DNA of 50,446 nucleotides from assembly GCA_023415205.1 (NCBI GenBank), contig JAEZLR010000043.1, positions 1 to 50,446 on the forward strand. The letters run 5' to 3'. Within the stretch, counting starts at the first letter, position 1, and the number at the start of each line of letters is the position of its first letter. Below the pieces are notes generated by a model. The model had not been told where the DNA came from, ran no database searches, and saw nothing but the letters and a program-made list of their open reading frames with translations. A program made the position numbers and the translations under genes. Shown here piece after piece: positions 1-8,029 of the stretch. The DNA is from Bacillota bacterium (lineage in GTDB: Bacteria; Bacillota; Clostridia; DSM-8532).

Positions 1-860
1 ACGGAACTGCCACATATGGAAGCGCAAGAACCGACGTAAGTACAGCCTATCCCGGATATAAAAATAGCAATTGCGGATATAAATACGCCTTGGATACTAC
101 GAAGCTATCTAATGGGAGCCATAGTCTGATGATACGTGAAACCGGGGTCAATGGTAATACAACCAGCCTTCCAGCCAGGACCATCATTGTATCCAACACC
201 CTCCCTGCAATAGGAAGCTTGGAAACACCGGCTCAGGGCCAGACTGTTAATGGAAAGATCAATGTAGGAGGGTGGTTCCTTGACGGTAGTGGTGTTTCAA
301 AAATTGAGGTTTTAGTTGATGGTACAGTTATTGGGACGGCGAACTATGGTTCATTGCGTTCTGATGTTGCCGCAGTTTATCCTAATTATGGCCAACAGAA
401 TTGCGGATATTGGTACAGCTTAGATACCACTAATCTATCAAATGGTTCACATACTTTAGTTATCAGAGGAACCGGAATAGATTCTAATGTTAAAAGCTTA
501 CCGGCGAGAACCATTATTGTCAGCAACTCATTGCCTGCTATTGGGAGCCTTGAAACACCTTCGCAAGGTCAGACCTTAAGCGGCAATGTGTTTATAGGAG
601 GCTGGTTCCTTGATGGAAGTGGAGTTTCAAAGATTGAAGTATTAATTGATGGGCAAGTTTTTGGCACTGCAACATATGGAACTGCTAGGCCAGATGTTGG
701 AGCCGCTTATCCTAGTTATAGTAATAATAACCCAGGATATTACTTCATGCTAGATACCAAGCTCCTATCAAATGGGTCACATACTTTAGTAATTAGGGAA
801 ACAGGGTTTAATAGTCAACAGAAAAGTCTACCAGCGATGAGTATAATCGTCTCAAACTAA
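1..860 (+). CDS. Surface protein C-terminal fragment with Ig-like repeats (5' partial)
   Basis: The open frame runs in from the left edge (first full codon at base 3) and ends at TAA 858-860, so only the C-terminal part is present. An apparent TTG start near base 90 is internal. The protein is built from repeats of about 110 residues, each with an IGSLETP opening, a GGWFLDGSGVSKIEVLVDG strand pair, an RxDV..AYP..Y segment, an LSNGSHTLVIR strand and an SLPARTIIVSN linker. The pattern suggests stacked beta-sandwich (Ig-like) modules of a secreted or cell-wall protein, probably for adhesion or carbohydrate contact. The catalytic or anchoring part, if any, lies outside the window. No function can be assigned from the repeats alone. 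Confidence 0.75.
   Translation, partial: GTATYGSARTDVSTAYPGYKNSNCGYKYALDTTKLSNGSHSLMIRETGVNGNTTSLPARTIIVSNTLPAIGSLETPAQGQTVNGKINVGGWFLDGSGVSKIEVLVDGTVIGTANYGSLRSDVAAVYPNYGQQNCGYWYSLDTTNLSNGSHTLVIRGTGIDSNVKSLPARTIIVSNSLPAIGSLETPSQGQTLSGNVFIGGWFLDGSGVSKIEVLIDGQVFGTATYGTARPDVGAAYPSYSNNNPGYYFMLDTKLLSNGSHTLVIRETGFNSQQKSLPAMSIIVSN
210..860 (+). repeat. Tandem 330-bp coding repeats
   Basis: One full unit runs from 210 to 539 and a second, slightly shorter one from 540 to the stop codon. The IGSLETP codons recur exactly 330 bases apart. The tail of another unit fills 1-209. The DNA has diverged more than the protein, so these look like old rather than recent duplications. Confidence 0.8.
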
Positions 861-863
861 AAT

Positions 864-897
864 GTTGAGCAAATATCTCTTCGGAGGATTGCTTAAC
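864..897 (+). terminator. Hairpin after the repeat protein, possible terminator
   Basis: Bases 864-872 (GTTGAGCAA) pair with 889-897 (TTGCTTAAC), with one G-U pair. The interior has a CTC-TTCG-GAG cap. It starts 4 bases after the stop codon at 858-860. No U-run follows, so intrinsic termination is uncertain. Confidence 0.35.
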
Positions 898-993
898 CTC
901 AAATAAGAGCTCATATTGTATGACTCAATTCATATGGGAAACGTCATAATAACACCGGGGACAAGTATAAAGTAGAACTGTATCCAACTATTA

Positions 994-1045
994 GTTCAGA
1001 CCATGTCGCAGTGGCTCATCAGAGACAGTGCGACATGGTCTGAAC
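994..1045. repeat. Perfect 17-bp inverted repeat with 18-base loop
   Basis: Arm 994-1010 (GTTCAGACCATGTCGCA) is exactly complementary to 1029-1045. Neither strand carries a U-run next to it. It lies in the 255-base gap between the convergent genes ending at 860 and 1116. Apart from this and the hairpin at 864-897 I see nothing in that gap. Confidence 0.8.
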
Positions 1046-1115
1046 ATATTTACGATGAAATGATTAGGTACAATAAAAATAAAGTAATCAATTAAGCAAA
1101 GGGATTTTAGATGTG

Positions 1116-2057
1116 TTAAGGGTTAATTACAATTTCATAGTCATTACCAAACATTCCTAGTGTATTATTGTCAACGATAACGTTAATTTTATTTTTCCCT
1201 GGGGTCAAATGCTTGGGGTTGATATAGGCTTGAAATCCTGAGAATGAATAAGCTTCGTTGTTATAAAATGTTGCTACGTCACTCCGAAGTATCGAATCTG
1301 CTGAAAAGGTAACAGTGTTGTTATTATTTACGCATTGGATATACACTTTTTGATTTGAACAGTCCATATTTTCGTATGCAAGCCATCCACTAACCAGAAG
1401 CGTTTGGGGATTATCTTCAGCATAGTCATAATATTCGATGTTCCCTATAATGGATGAATCTTTTTCAACATTTTTAAAGTTTTCTACCTTTGGATACTGC
1501 AAATCAAGAAGAAACTCTTTGTCCTCTATAAGCGATAATTGTCCCTTTTGTTTATAAACAAACCGATTGGTCCATGAAAGCGCTTTATGACCATCATCCT
1601 CAATATATAGGCCAACATGGTATAACCCGTCTTCCATAAGAATCGGTGAAAATTCTATCTGAAATCCAACTTCTTTTGTAGAAATAGCCACAACCCCTTG
1701 CATACTTTCTTGCATAATATTATAGTCATTTCTTGTAACATTAAGGCACTCACCCGCATAAGTATTTTGATTTGATGCAAAGAGCAGTTTAGTAATTCTA
1801 TTGTGTCCGGTATTATTTTTAAGCAATCCCCAGCCAGATATGGTAGTAATATTCTTACCACTATCATCTACTATGTTTATAGAATCAATGCTTAATGCAT
1901 AGAGTTTATCAGTGCTATCAGGGGTAAAACCCTTTGTAAGAATAACTTCACTGGTTCCTTTAAAAAAATAGACGGCTATATGATTAGAAGAAAGCAGGCC
2001 GATAATAATTATACTTATTAATAGGACTATTACTTTGGTACTTTTTTTGTTTTTCAT
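1116..2057 (-). CDS. Membrane-anchored extracellular protein with Ig-like C-terminal module, unknown function
   Basis: The start is placed at ATG 2057 (MKNKKSTK), because GGGGA sits 6 bases upstream; an ATG at 2069 has no ribosome site. Residues 8-28 form one hydrophobic helix after a KNKK cluster, so the protein is exported and probably stays anchored. Two beta-rich parts follow, each with an SGW motif. The C-terminal part (SGWLAYEN, LRSDVATFY, GFQAYINPKHLTPGKNKINV) follows the same order of motifs as the repeats of the protein at 1-860, so the two may share a fold. It sits 17 bases downstream of the sulfatase-like gene and is probably co-transcribed with it. No known family was recognised. 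Confidence 0.6.
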   Translation of the reverse strand: MKNKKSTKVIVLLISIIIIGLLSSNHIAVYFFKGTSEVILTKGFTPDSTDKLYALSIDSINIVDDSGKNITTISGWGLLKNNTGHNRITKLLFASNQNTYAGECLNVTRNDYNIMQESMQGVVAISTKEVGFQIEFSPILMEDGLYHVGLYIEDDGHKALSWTNRFVYKQKGQLSLIEDKEFLLDLQYPKVENFKNVEKDSSIIGNIEYYDYAEDNPQTLLVSGWLAYENMDCSNQKVYIQCVNNNNTVTFSADSILRSDVATFYNNEAYSFSGFQAYINPKHLTPGKNKINVIVDNNTLGMFGNDYEIVINP

Positions 2058-2074
2058 AGCTATCCCCATATCAA

Positions 2075-3463
2075 TTAATTACTGAATAAATTAATTGCCT
2101 TCTTTAAAGTATCAAGACCCGAAAGACCTTCTATTTCAAGAGTATCCCCTTGATAATATACTGCATTTAGTATTGAGTTCTTCTCTGCTTCTGAAATATT
2201 CTCAGTATACCTGGCGCTATGATCTGATTGTAATATAATAATACAATCTTCATCATTTTTAAGGATTAATGAAATGGTATCCATGACTATTTTTGTTATA
2301 TATTGATATTGTCCTAAATAAAGAGACTTATCTTTCCAGTCCTCAGATTTATTAATAGGTATATTTTGGCCTAATTTATCAAAAATAAACGGTTGGTGTG
2401 GTGATAGAATATGAGCATAGACAAATGTGTTGCTTTCTTGCTCAGCAGAAATATTTGAAATATACGAGAATGAATCTTTTATGAGACGTCTCATAAAATT
2501 AGTATCAGGATTAATAAACAAACCAAAAAAAGTTTTTTTCATTAAGGTTTCTGTGAAACTATCAATACTCATAGTTGATTCTTGTTCCATAAAGAAATCA
2601 GCATTCAGCTTATTCCAAGTAGTTGGCCATATTAAGTTGGCGTTATCTATTGCATAAGTATTAAACCCACAATTTTTCATATAATTAAATAACTCGGAAT
2701 TATTTCTGATAGCATAGCATTCCTCTGCGGGTTGACCATCATACAATACATTATCAAGAGCTAAAAGATTACCAGTTACAATGTTAGTGGCAGAAGAGTT
2801 ATTATAACTACTTAACGAAACATTAAATTTATTATCATGAAAGAAATCTAGTAAAATATTATTTGAATAAGTATAATGTTTATTAATAACTTCAAATGAG
2901 GAGTATTCATCCAAAATAATAAAATAAACGTTAGGCAGTTTATCTGCTTGTTTATTTGTACTGCTAGAATGTTGGATTTCTTTATTAACCGATATCTTAT
3001 TAATTAAAACCGGTGTAGCTATAATAAAATTATATAATGATAAAACTGTAAAAATAAAGAATACAGCAAACGCGAATTTCCGTGCATATGGTGAACTGTC
3101 ACTTTTTTGGCGGGATAGTATGCTGATGGTTACTAGAAGAGCGGCAAATCCTATAATAATATGCCAATATCTTATTGAATAAGTTATTGATCTTATTTGC
3201 TCTTCGATCACTGAATAATTAAGAAGGAAGATTAAAGTAAAGTCTGTTAACAACGTAGATATGTAGGGTTTTCTAGTTACAATCAGGAAAAAAAGCCAGG
3301 AAATAAGAGAGACTGCAATAAATAACAAACTCGGCTTAATTAACTGATTAAATGATACTTCACTTATGTTAAGAGTATATACAAAAATTATAGTAAATAG
3401 AGCAACAGGAAAAGAAAGTAGAACAGAATATAGTGCATCAATTGATAATAAGGTTTTTTTCAT
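2075..3463 (-). CDS. Sulfatase/phosphoglycerol transferase-like membrane protein
   Basis: The N-terminal third has about five hydrophobic helices (residues 10-160). An extracellular domain of the alkaline phosphatase/sulfatase superfamily follows. Visible landmarks are PNVYFIILDEYSS (first metal-binding Asp), NNSSATNIVTGN (candidate Ser/Thr nucleophile), HILSPHQPF (His pair) and ILQSDHSAR (second metal-binding Asp-His). The layout matches lipoteichoic-acid-synthase-like enzymes that move phospho-groups onto surface glycans, but the acceptor is unknown. The protein is shorter than typical LtaS (about 640 residues). The gene is divergent from the small membrane protein at 3636 and leads a two-gene minus-strand unit. 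Confidence 0.75.
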   Translation of the reverse strand: MKKTLLSIDALYSVLLSFPVALFTIIFVYTLNISEVSFNQLIKPSLLFIAVSLISWLFFLIVTRKPYISTLLTDFTLIFLLNYSVIEEQIRSITYSIRYWHIIIGFAALLVTISILSRQKSDSSPYARKFAFAVFFIFTVLSLYNFIIATPVLINKISVNKEIQHSSSTNKQADKLPNVYFIILDEYSSFEVINKHYTYSNNILLDFFHDNKFNVSLSSYNNSSATNIVTGNLLALDNVLYDGQPAEECYAIRNNSELFNYMKNCGFNTYAIDNANLIWPTTWNKLNADFFMEQESTMSIDSFTETLMKKTFFGLFINPDTNFMRRLIKDSFSYISNISAEQESNTFVYAHILSPHQPFIFDKLGQNIPINKSEDWKDKSLYLGQYQYITKIVMDTISLILKNDEDCIIILQSDHSARYTENISEAEKNSILNAVYYQGDTLEIEGLSGLDTLKKAINLFSN

Positions 3464-3561
3464 ATCTAAGCCCCTTGCAAATTAATCCTTAGTAATTCTA
3501 GCATAGGTATCCTTTAGGTGTCCATAGATACCAGCAAATAGAAAACACTCTCGGAATTTTA

Positions 3562-3590
3562 TTGAATAATGTAAATGACTATGTTATATT
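3562..3590 (+). promoter_or_regulatory. Sigma-A type promoter for the 3636 gene
   Basis: TTGAAT at 3562-3567 and TATATT at 3585-3590 are separated by 17 bases. The leader to the ATG at 3636 is about 40 bases and carries a GGGGG ribosome site. Confidence 0.6.
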
Positions 3591-3635
3591 CAAACTAATA
3601 ACCTTGTTTACAGGTATCTAGTGGGGGTTCTATAA

Positions 3636-3851
3636 ATGAAAAAAATGTCTCAAATACTTTTTTTTACTTCCTGCATTATATTGTTGTTTTCTGTTAATGC
3701 TGCGGCATATATAGACCCAGGTAGTGCAAGCTATATTGTTCAGATTATTGCAGGTGTCTTGCTTACGGCTGGATCAGCACTTGCTATATTCTGGAGCAAA
3801 ATTAAGGTAGCACTAGCTAAAATATTCAAAAAAGGAAATAGTACCAAATGA
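3636..3851 (+). CDS. Small membrane protein with AYIDPGSASY motif
   Basis: This is a 71-residue protein. An N-terminal hydrophobic segment (residues 7-24) ends in a signal-peptide-like NAAA. The motif YIDPGSASYIVQ follows, then a second hydrophobic helix (about 34-54) and a lysine-rich tail. Small proteins carrying this YIDPG motif are, from my general knowledge, found beside surface-glycan methyltransferases and sulfatase-like enzymes, but their function is not known. The stop overlaps the start of the methyltransferase by four bases (ATGA), which points to translational coupling and a shared role. Confidence 0.7.
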   Translation: MKKMSQILFFTSCIILLFSVNAAAYIDPGSASYIVQIIAGVLLTAGSALAIFWSKIKVALAKIFKKGNSTK

Positions 3852-5239
3852 AGAGGGTAGATTCATCTTTCCGTGATCCTAATGGATTTATATTTGAAGA
3901 TAAAGGAATAATATACCGGCAAATAAATCTTGAATATAAAATGGACTATGATAAGTTGATGGAACCCAATGGGTTGTATGATGAACTGGTTTCAAACAAA
4001 ATGCTCGTAGCACATCAAGAGTCAAGCGATGATTTAATGGAGAAAAATGCAAATAGTCTCTATAAAATTATTAAACCCGATATTATTCCTTATATTTCAT
4101 ACCCCTATGAATGGACTTTACAACAATATCGAGACGCAGCTACACTTACGCTTGATATTTGCTTGATGGCAATAAAGCATGGGATGATCCTCAAGGATGC
4201 ATCTTCTTATAATATCCAATTTGTCGGTGGACGCCCAATATTTATTGATACGCTGTCTTTTACCAAGTATGAGGAAGGCCAAATTTGGGAAGGATATGGA
4301 CAATTTTGCAGACATTTTCTTGCACCAATAGTTTTAATGGCAGAGAAGTCTGTTGAACTATCACAACTTATGAGAGTCTATATTGATGGTATTCCCCTTG
4401 ACTTGGCCTCCAAACTATTACCGAAAAAGACAAAACTTAATCTACCATTATATCTTCATCTTCATCTGCATGGAAAAAAACAGAAAGATCACAAAGTGTC
4501 AGAAAAAAGGCATGAGAATAGTATTCTTCCCAAGACATCACTTATTGCCATCGTTGAGAGTCTCAAGTCTTTAGTTAATCGCAAGGCAAAAAAACATGAG
4601 GCGACAGAGTGGGGAGATTACTATGAAAAAATGCTAAATTATTCCGACAAGGCATTTTCATCTAAATATAAAATTGTAGAAAAATATTTGCTACAGACTG
4701 GCGCAAAAACGATTTGCGATTTAGGTGCCAACAAAGGGGAATTTAGTAAAATAGCAGGTAACATATCAGGAACCTATGTTGTGGCTTATGATATTGATCA
4801 TACAGCGGTAGAAAAGCACTTTTATACATTGAAGGAAAATAATGTCGCGAATATATTGCCATTAGTTCTTGACCTTACAAATCCAAGTCCAGCATTGGGG
4901 TGGGCCAATAAAGAGAGACTATCCCTTCAGGAACGGTCAAATTGGGATTGTATTATGGCCTTGGCTTTAATTCATCATTTATCTATTTCTAACAATTTGC
5001 CATTCGCTCATATTGCATCATACTTTGCAGATTTGACACGCTACTTAATCATTGAATTTGTTCCCAAAGAAGATAGTCAAGTTCAAAAGCTTCTTCTTAA
5101 TAGAAAAGATATATTTACTAAATATACACAAGAGACATTTGAAGAAGAGTTTTCAAAATACTATACGATAATTGGTAAAGAGAATGTTTTAGAATCTGCA
5201 AGAACAATGTACCTTATGGAGAAGAAAAAAGACACTTAA
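3848..5239 (+). CDS. SAM-dependent methyltransferase, NoeA-like, probably acting on glycans
   Basis: This 463-residue protein has a C-terminal class I methyltransferase fold: motif I ICDLGANKGEFS near residue 290, an acidic VAYDID strand end about 20 residues later, and MALALIHHLS as the motif IV/V region. The N-terminal half (DPNGFIFEDKGIIYRQIN, SSYNIQFVGGRPIFIDTLSF) resembles the kinase-like lead domain of NoeA-type nodulation proteins. The substrate is unknown; a surface sugar or lipid-linked glycan is likely from context. It is coupled to the small membrane protein upstream. Its stop codon overlaps the convergent GT2 stop codon by four bases, an unusually tight tail-to-tail junction. Confidence 0.75.
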   Translation: MKRVDSSFRDPNGFIFEDKGIIYRQINLEYKMDYDKLMEPNGLYDELVSNKMLVAHQESSDDLMEKNANSLYKIIKPDIIPYISYPYEWTLQQYRDAATLTLDICLMAIKHGMILKDASSYNIQFVGGRPIFIDTLSFTKYEEGQIWEGYGQFCRHFLAPIVLMAEKSVELSQLMRVYIDGIPLDLASKLLPKKTKLNLPLYLHLHLHGKKQKDHKVSEKRHENSILPKTSLIAIVESLKSLVNRKAKKHEATEWGDYYEKMLNYSDKAFSSKYKIVEKYLLQTGAKTICDLGANKGEFSKIAGNISGTYVVAYDIDHTAVEKHFYTLKENNVANILPLVLDLTNPSPALGWANKERLSLQERSNWDCIMALALIHHLSISNNLPFAHIASYFADLTRYLIIEFVPKEDSQVQKLLLNRKDIFTKYTQETFEEEFSKYYTIIGKENVLESARTMYLMEKKKDT

Positions 5240-5997
5240 CCCAAGCCCCATTTAATAAAATACCATATAGCTGATTTAATGTTTACCCAAAAAAGCTTAA
5301 GGCTTTTATGGGCTCCTCGCTGCCAATCATGGATTACATAGCTGTATGGATAAAAGATTGTCTTAGATATTTGGTTTACTCTTCTGGTAATATCAGCATC
5401 CTCCAGGTATAGGAAGATGTGTTCATCGAATCCGTTTAATTGCTTAAATATATCAGTCTTGAAAAACATAAAACAGCCGGTTGCATATTCCACAAAAAAG
5501 GGTTTATTGTAACCGGTTTCTTTCATTGTGAAATAGTCCTGTCTCTTTTTAAAGCTGTTTGGAAATACTAGCCGAATAAACAGGTCAGTAATGGTGGGGT
5601 TACGCTTACAGAGGTACTGGATCCTTCCATCAGGGTGCTTGATGAGAGGCGTAAGAAGACCAATATCTCTATGATCTTCCATATATGTATACATATCGAA
5701 TATAGCATCATTAACGATGGTGATGTCTGGATTTACAACCAGATGATACTCAGAATCGAGCTTCTCTATAACTGTATTATGTGCCGCCCCAAATCCAATG
5801 TTTTTTGAGTTCTTAATGAGAATTACATTGCCTTTGCAGCGTAGAACTTCAGCAACAGTATTGTCAGATGAATTATTATCAATAACAAAAAGGACATACT
5901 CAAACTTGCCATCGATATGGTTTATTATGCTATCAATTGTACGCCCTATTAAACTCTCGTTGTTGTATGTAACTATTGAGATTGAAATTTTTTTCAC
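5236..5997 (-). CDS. Glycosyltransferase family 2 (rhamnosyltransferase-like)
   Basis: This is a 253-residue GT-A fold enzyme. It has the N-terminal ISIVTYNNE strand, DNNSSDNT for nucleotide binding, NPDITI at the metal-binding position and the late motif GGFDEHIFLYLEDADITRRV typical of rhamnosyl- and galactofuranosyl-like family 2 enzymes. The start is a GTG at 5997 with GAGGG six bases upstream. There is no transmembrane anchor apart from a hydrophobic C-terminus (FWVNIKSAIWYFIKWGLG) that may touch the membrane. It is a lone minus-strand gene between plus-strand glycan genes. The sugar donor and acceptor cannot be read from the sequence. Confidence 0.8.
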   Translation of the reverse strand: MKKISISIVTYNNESLIGRTIDSIINHIDGKFEYVLFVIDNNSSDNTVAEVLRCKGNVILIKNSKNIGFGAAHNTVIEKLDSEYHLVVNPDITIVNDAIFDMYTYMEDHRDIGLLTPLIKHPDGRIQYLCKRNPTITDLFIRLVFPNSFKKRQDYFTMKETGYNKPFFVEYATGCFMFFKTDIFKQLNGFDEHIFLYLEDADITRRVNQISKTIFYPYSYVIHDWQRGAHKSLKLFWVNIKSAIWYFIKWGLG

Positions 5998-6083
5998 TCG
6001 TATCCCTCAAAATGCTTTTTAATTAGTGTATCATAATTATTGAGCTATATTAAGAGGATTTAGGTGTCAAATATTGAGTTAAG

Positions 6084-6112
6084 TTGACTTTAATGTACAT
6101 AACTCCTACAAT
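6084..6112 (+). promoter_or_regulatory. Sigma-A type promoter for the 6157 sugar transferase
   Basis: TTGACT (6084-6089) and TACAAT (6107-6112) are separated by 17 bases. Transcription would begin about 38 bases before the ATG. Confidence 0.65.
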
Positions 6113-6156
6113 TAGAGTATCTAAGCAAACTAGATCCGTATATAGGATGTGTTGTA

Positions 6157-7551
6157 ATGTCACAGCTTATCAAAAAGATTAAGCGGTTCTATAAGATATA
6201 CATATTGCTAGTAGATCTGGTTCTTATATTCGCATCCTATGTTTTAGTATTCTATGCGCGATATAAGAGTTTTCCAGCTTTTAACTTTACTCCTTTTCTG
6301 AATGCCACTCCATACATATTGATAGCCTCGGTTATCTATATCGATCTATATAAGATATTATCTTTTTTCAGAAAGACAATCTACGATGTATTAAAATCTA
6401 TCGCATTTATGGTGGTGTTGTTGGGCATTACCACCATATCAGTGACATATATGCTGCAGGGCTTCTCCTTTCCAAGACTTATATTGATTTTAGCCCCTGC
6501 GGTTCAATTCGTCTTTCTCGGAGCGTTCCATGTTACCCTGCTTTTATTGAAGCACCGACTTTCCGGCGAAAAGACAATAATGATACTATGTTCAAATCGA
6601 AGTGAGACCAATGATATTGATAAAAAAATAGAAACCTTTATGAAAAGCGATAAAGTTGGCAAAAAGCTATTGCTTGATATGTCCCAAGAGAAAATAATTC
6701 TACGGCGACTGAAGGATATGGATGAAGTTTATTTAAGTGCTGACATCCCGGCCGAATTCAAGGCAAAAATCATCAGGCAATGTATGGGTGGAAAACAGGT
6801 TATTTATGTAGTCCCGCATTTATTTGAGATTTCACTTATCAATGCAAAGGTTGTGCAGCTGGAGGATACGCCTGCTTTCATGGTGGATACCCTTGGACTC
6901 ACATCAGAACAATCCTTCGTAAAACGTATCTTTGATATCATCGCGTCATTTGTCGGGCTGGTGCTATTAACTCCCTTGATGCTTATAACCACTGCATTGA
7001 TTAAAATAACTTCCAGTGGGCCAGCTTTTTATAAACAGGAAAGAATAACAAAAGGGAATAGGCGCTTTTATGTCATAAAATTCAGAACCATGAAGCAGGA
7101 TGCAGAGGATATTACCGGACCGGTCCTGTCTCAAATGAATGATCCCAGGGTGACTCGTGTGGGGCGGATATTGAGAAAAACACGAATAGATGAGCTTCCT
7201 CAGCTTATCAATGTTTTGAAGGGTGATATGAGCCTGGTTGGACCAAGGCCTGAACGACCTTTCTTTGTAGAACAGTTTATACATGACCTGCCTGAATATG
7301 AACACCGCTTCGCGGTTAAAGCTGGTATTACGGGATATGCCCAGATTTCTGGTAATTACGGTACTTCGCCTGAGGACAAACTGCGATATGATCTGATGTA
7401 TATCAGGAACTATTCATTGCTTCTTGATATCAAGCTTATTTTCAGAACAATTGGTGTGTTATTTACCCCGGGAAGCGCTTATACAAAAGACCCAGAGGAA
7501 ATCAAAAAAGAAGAGGCTAATAACCCAATCGCCAAGAATCAGGTGATTTAG
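6157..7551 (+). CDS. WbaP/CpsE-type undecaprenyl-phosphate sugar-1-phosphate transferase
   Basis: This 464-residue polytopic phosphoglycosyl transferase starts a glycan by moving a sugar-1-phosphate onto undecaprenyl phosphate at the inner membrane face. Four to five helices occupy residues 15-130 and a soluble linker follows. The C-terminal catalytic domain (about 250-450) begins with a hydrophobic segment after VKRIFDIIASF, then shows SSGPAFYKQERI, FRTMKQDAE, the catalytic Asp-Glu in RIDELPQLINVLKGDMS, LVGPRPERP and AGITGYAQISGNYG. The length fits the family. It has its own promoter and is separated from the main glycan locus by the ribosomal and S-layer genes. A second, small PglC-type enzyme is at 26270, so two glycans may be initiated separately. 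Confidence 0.9.
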   Translation: MSQLIKKIKRFYKIYILLVDLVLIFASYVLVFYARYKSFPAFNFTPFLNATPYILIASVIYIDLYKILSFFRKTIYDVLKSIAFMVVLLGITTISVTYMLQGFSFPRLILILAPAVQFVFLGAFHVTLLLLKHRLSGEKTIMILCSNRSETNDIDKKIETFMKSDKVGKKLLLDMSQEKIILRRLKDMDEVYLSADIPAEFKAKIIRQCMGGKQVIYVVPHLFEISLINAKVVQLEDTPAFMVDTLGLTSEQSFVKRIFDIIASFVGLVLLTPLMLITTALIKITSSGPAFYKQERITKGNRRFYVIKFRTMKQDAEDITGPVLSQMNDPRVTRVGRILRKTRIDELPQLINVLKGDMSLVGPRPERPFFVEQFIHDLPEYEHRFAVKAGITGYAQISGNYGTSPEDKLRYDLMYIRNYSLLLDIKLIFRTIGVLFTPGSAYTKDPEEIKKEEANNPIAKNQVI

Positions 7552-7579
7552 AACTATAATAGCAAATATTGATATCTCC

Positions 7580-7608
7580 TTTACATCGTCAAAGGGTTGT
7601 GTTAATAT
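7580..7608 (+). promoter_or_regulatory. Sigma-A type promoter for rpsF-ssb
   Basis: TTTACA (7580-7585) and TAATAT (7603-7608) are 17 bases apart. The predicted start near 7615 falls at the foot of the leader hairpin. Confidence 0.6.
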
Positions 7609-7614
7609 TACTAA

Positions 7615-7693
7615 TGCCGTAAAACATTACGGCGCATCCTTGCTCTGCACAATGCTGCAGGGCCGAATGAGTCCAAAAGGAGGTGACTAGGTC
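7615..7693 (+). promoter_or_regulatory. rpsF mRNA leader, candidate S6:S18 autoregulatory element
   Basis: The leader holds a perfect stem-loop (GCCGTAA 7616-7622 with TTACGGC 7627-7633, loop AACA). After it comes CTGCA...TGCAG and an unpaired GGGCCGAATGAG segment just before the AAAGGAGGTGA ribosome site. S6:S18 binding to a CCG-containing bulge in the rpsF leader is established in bacteria. The match here is by inspection only. Confidence 0.4.
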
Positions 7694-7978
7694 ATGAACA
7701 AGTATGAAACCGTCTATATCATTTCTCCCACTCTTGATGAAGAGCAGGTTAAAGCCCTTATTGAGAAATTCAGTAATTTGGTTTCCGCAAATGGCGAACT
7801 TGAAAAGGTTGAGGAATGGGGCAGGAAGAAGCTTGCTTACGAAGTCCAAGACCAGAAGGAAGGGTACTACGTACTGTTGAACTTCTCGGCAAATTCGGAT
7901 TTCCCTGCGGAGCTTGAAAGAAACTTCAAGATCACTGAGGGTATCCTTAAGTACATGGTTATCAGAAAGGATGCATAA
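7694..7978 (+). CDS. rpsF: 30S ribosomal protein S6
   Basis: This 94-residue protein has the full S6 fold signature: MNKYETVYIISPTLDEEQ at the first strand, the EEWGRKKLAYEVQDQKEGYYVLLNF core and the TEGILKYMVIRKD end. It binds 16S rRNA on the platform of the small subunit together with S18. A near-perfect AAAGGAGGTGA site precedes the ATG. It is followed 51 bases later by ssb, the usual order in Firmicutes. The third gene of the common trio, rpsR, is missing here and must lie elsewhere. Confidence 0.97.
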   Translation: MNKYETVYIISPTLDEEQVKALIEKFSNLVSANGELEKVEEWGRKKLAYEVQDQKEGYYVLLNFSANSDFPAELERNFKITEGILKYMVIRKDA

Positions 7979-8029
7979 GCCTTTCTAACCGGTCTTTAAG
8001 AAACCAAATAAGTATTAGGTGGTGTTTTG

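Noticed and set aside
994..1045. Hammerhead ribozyme on the minus strand
   Set aside because: The loop reads CTGATGAG on the minus strand, like the hammerhead core, but no GAAA core or stem II is found in the right place.
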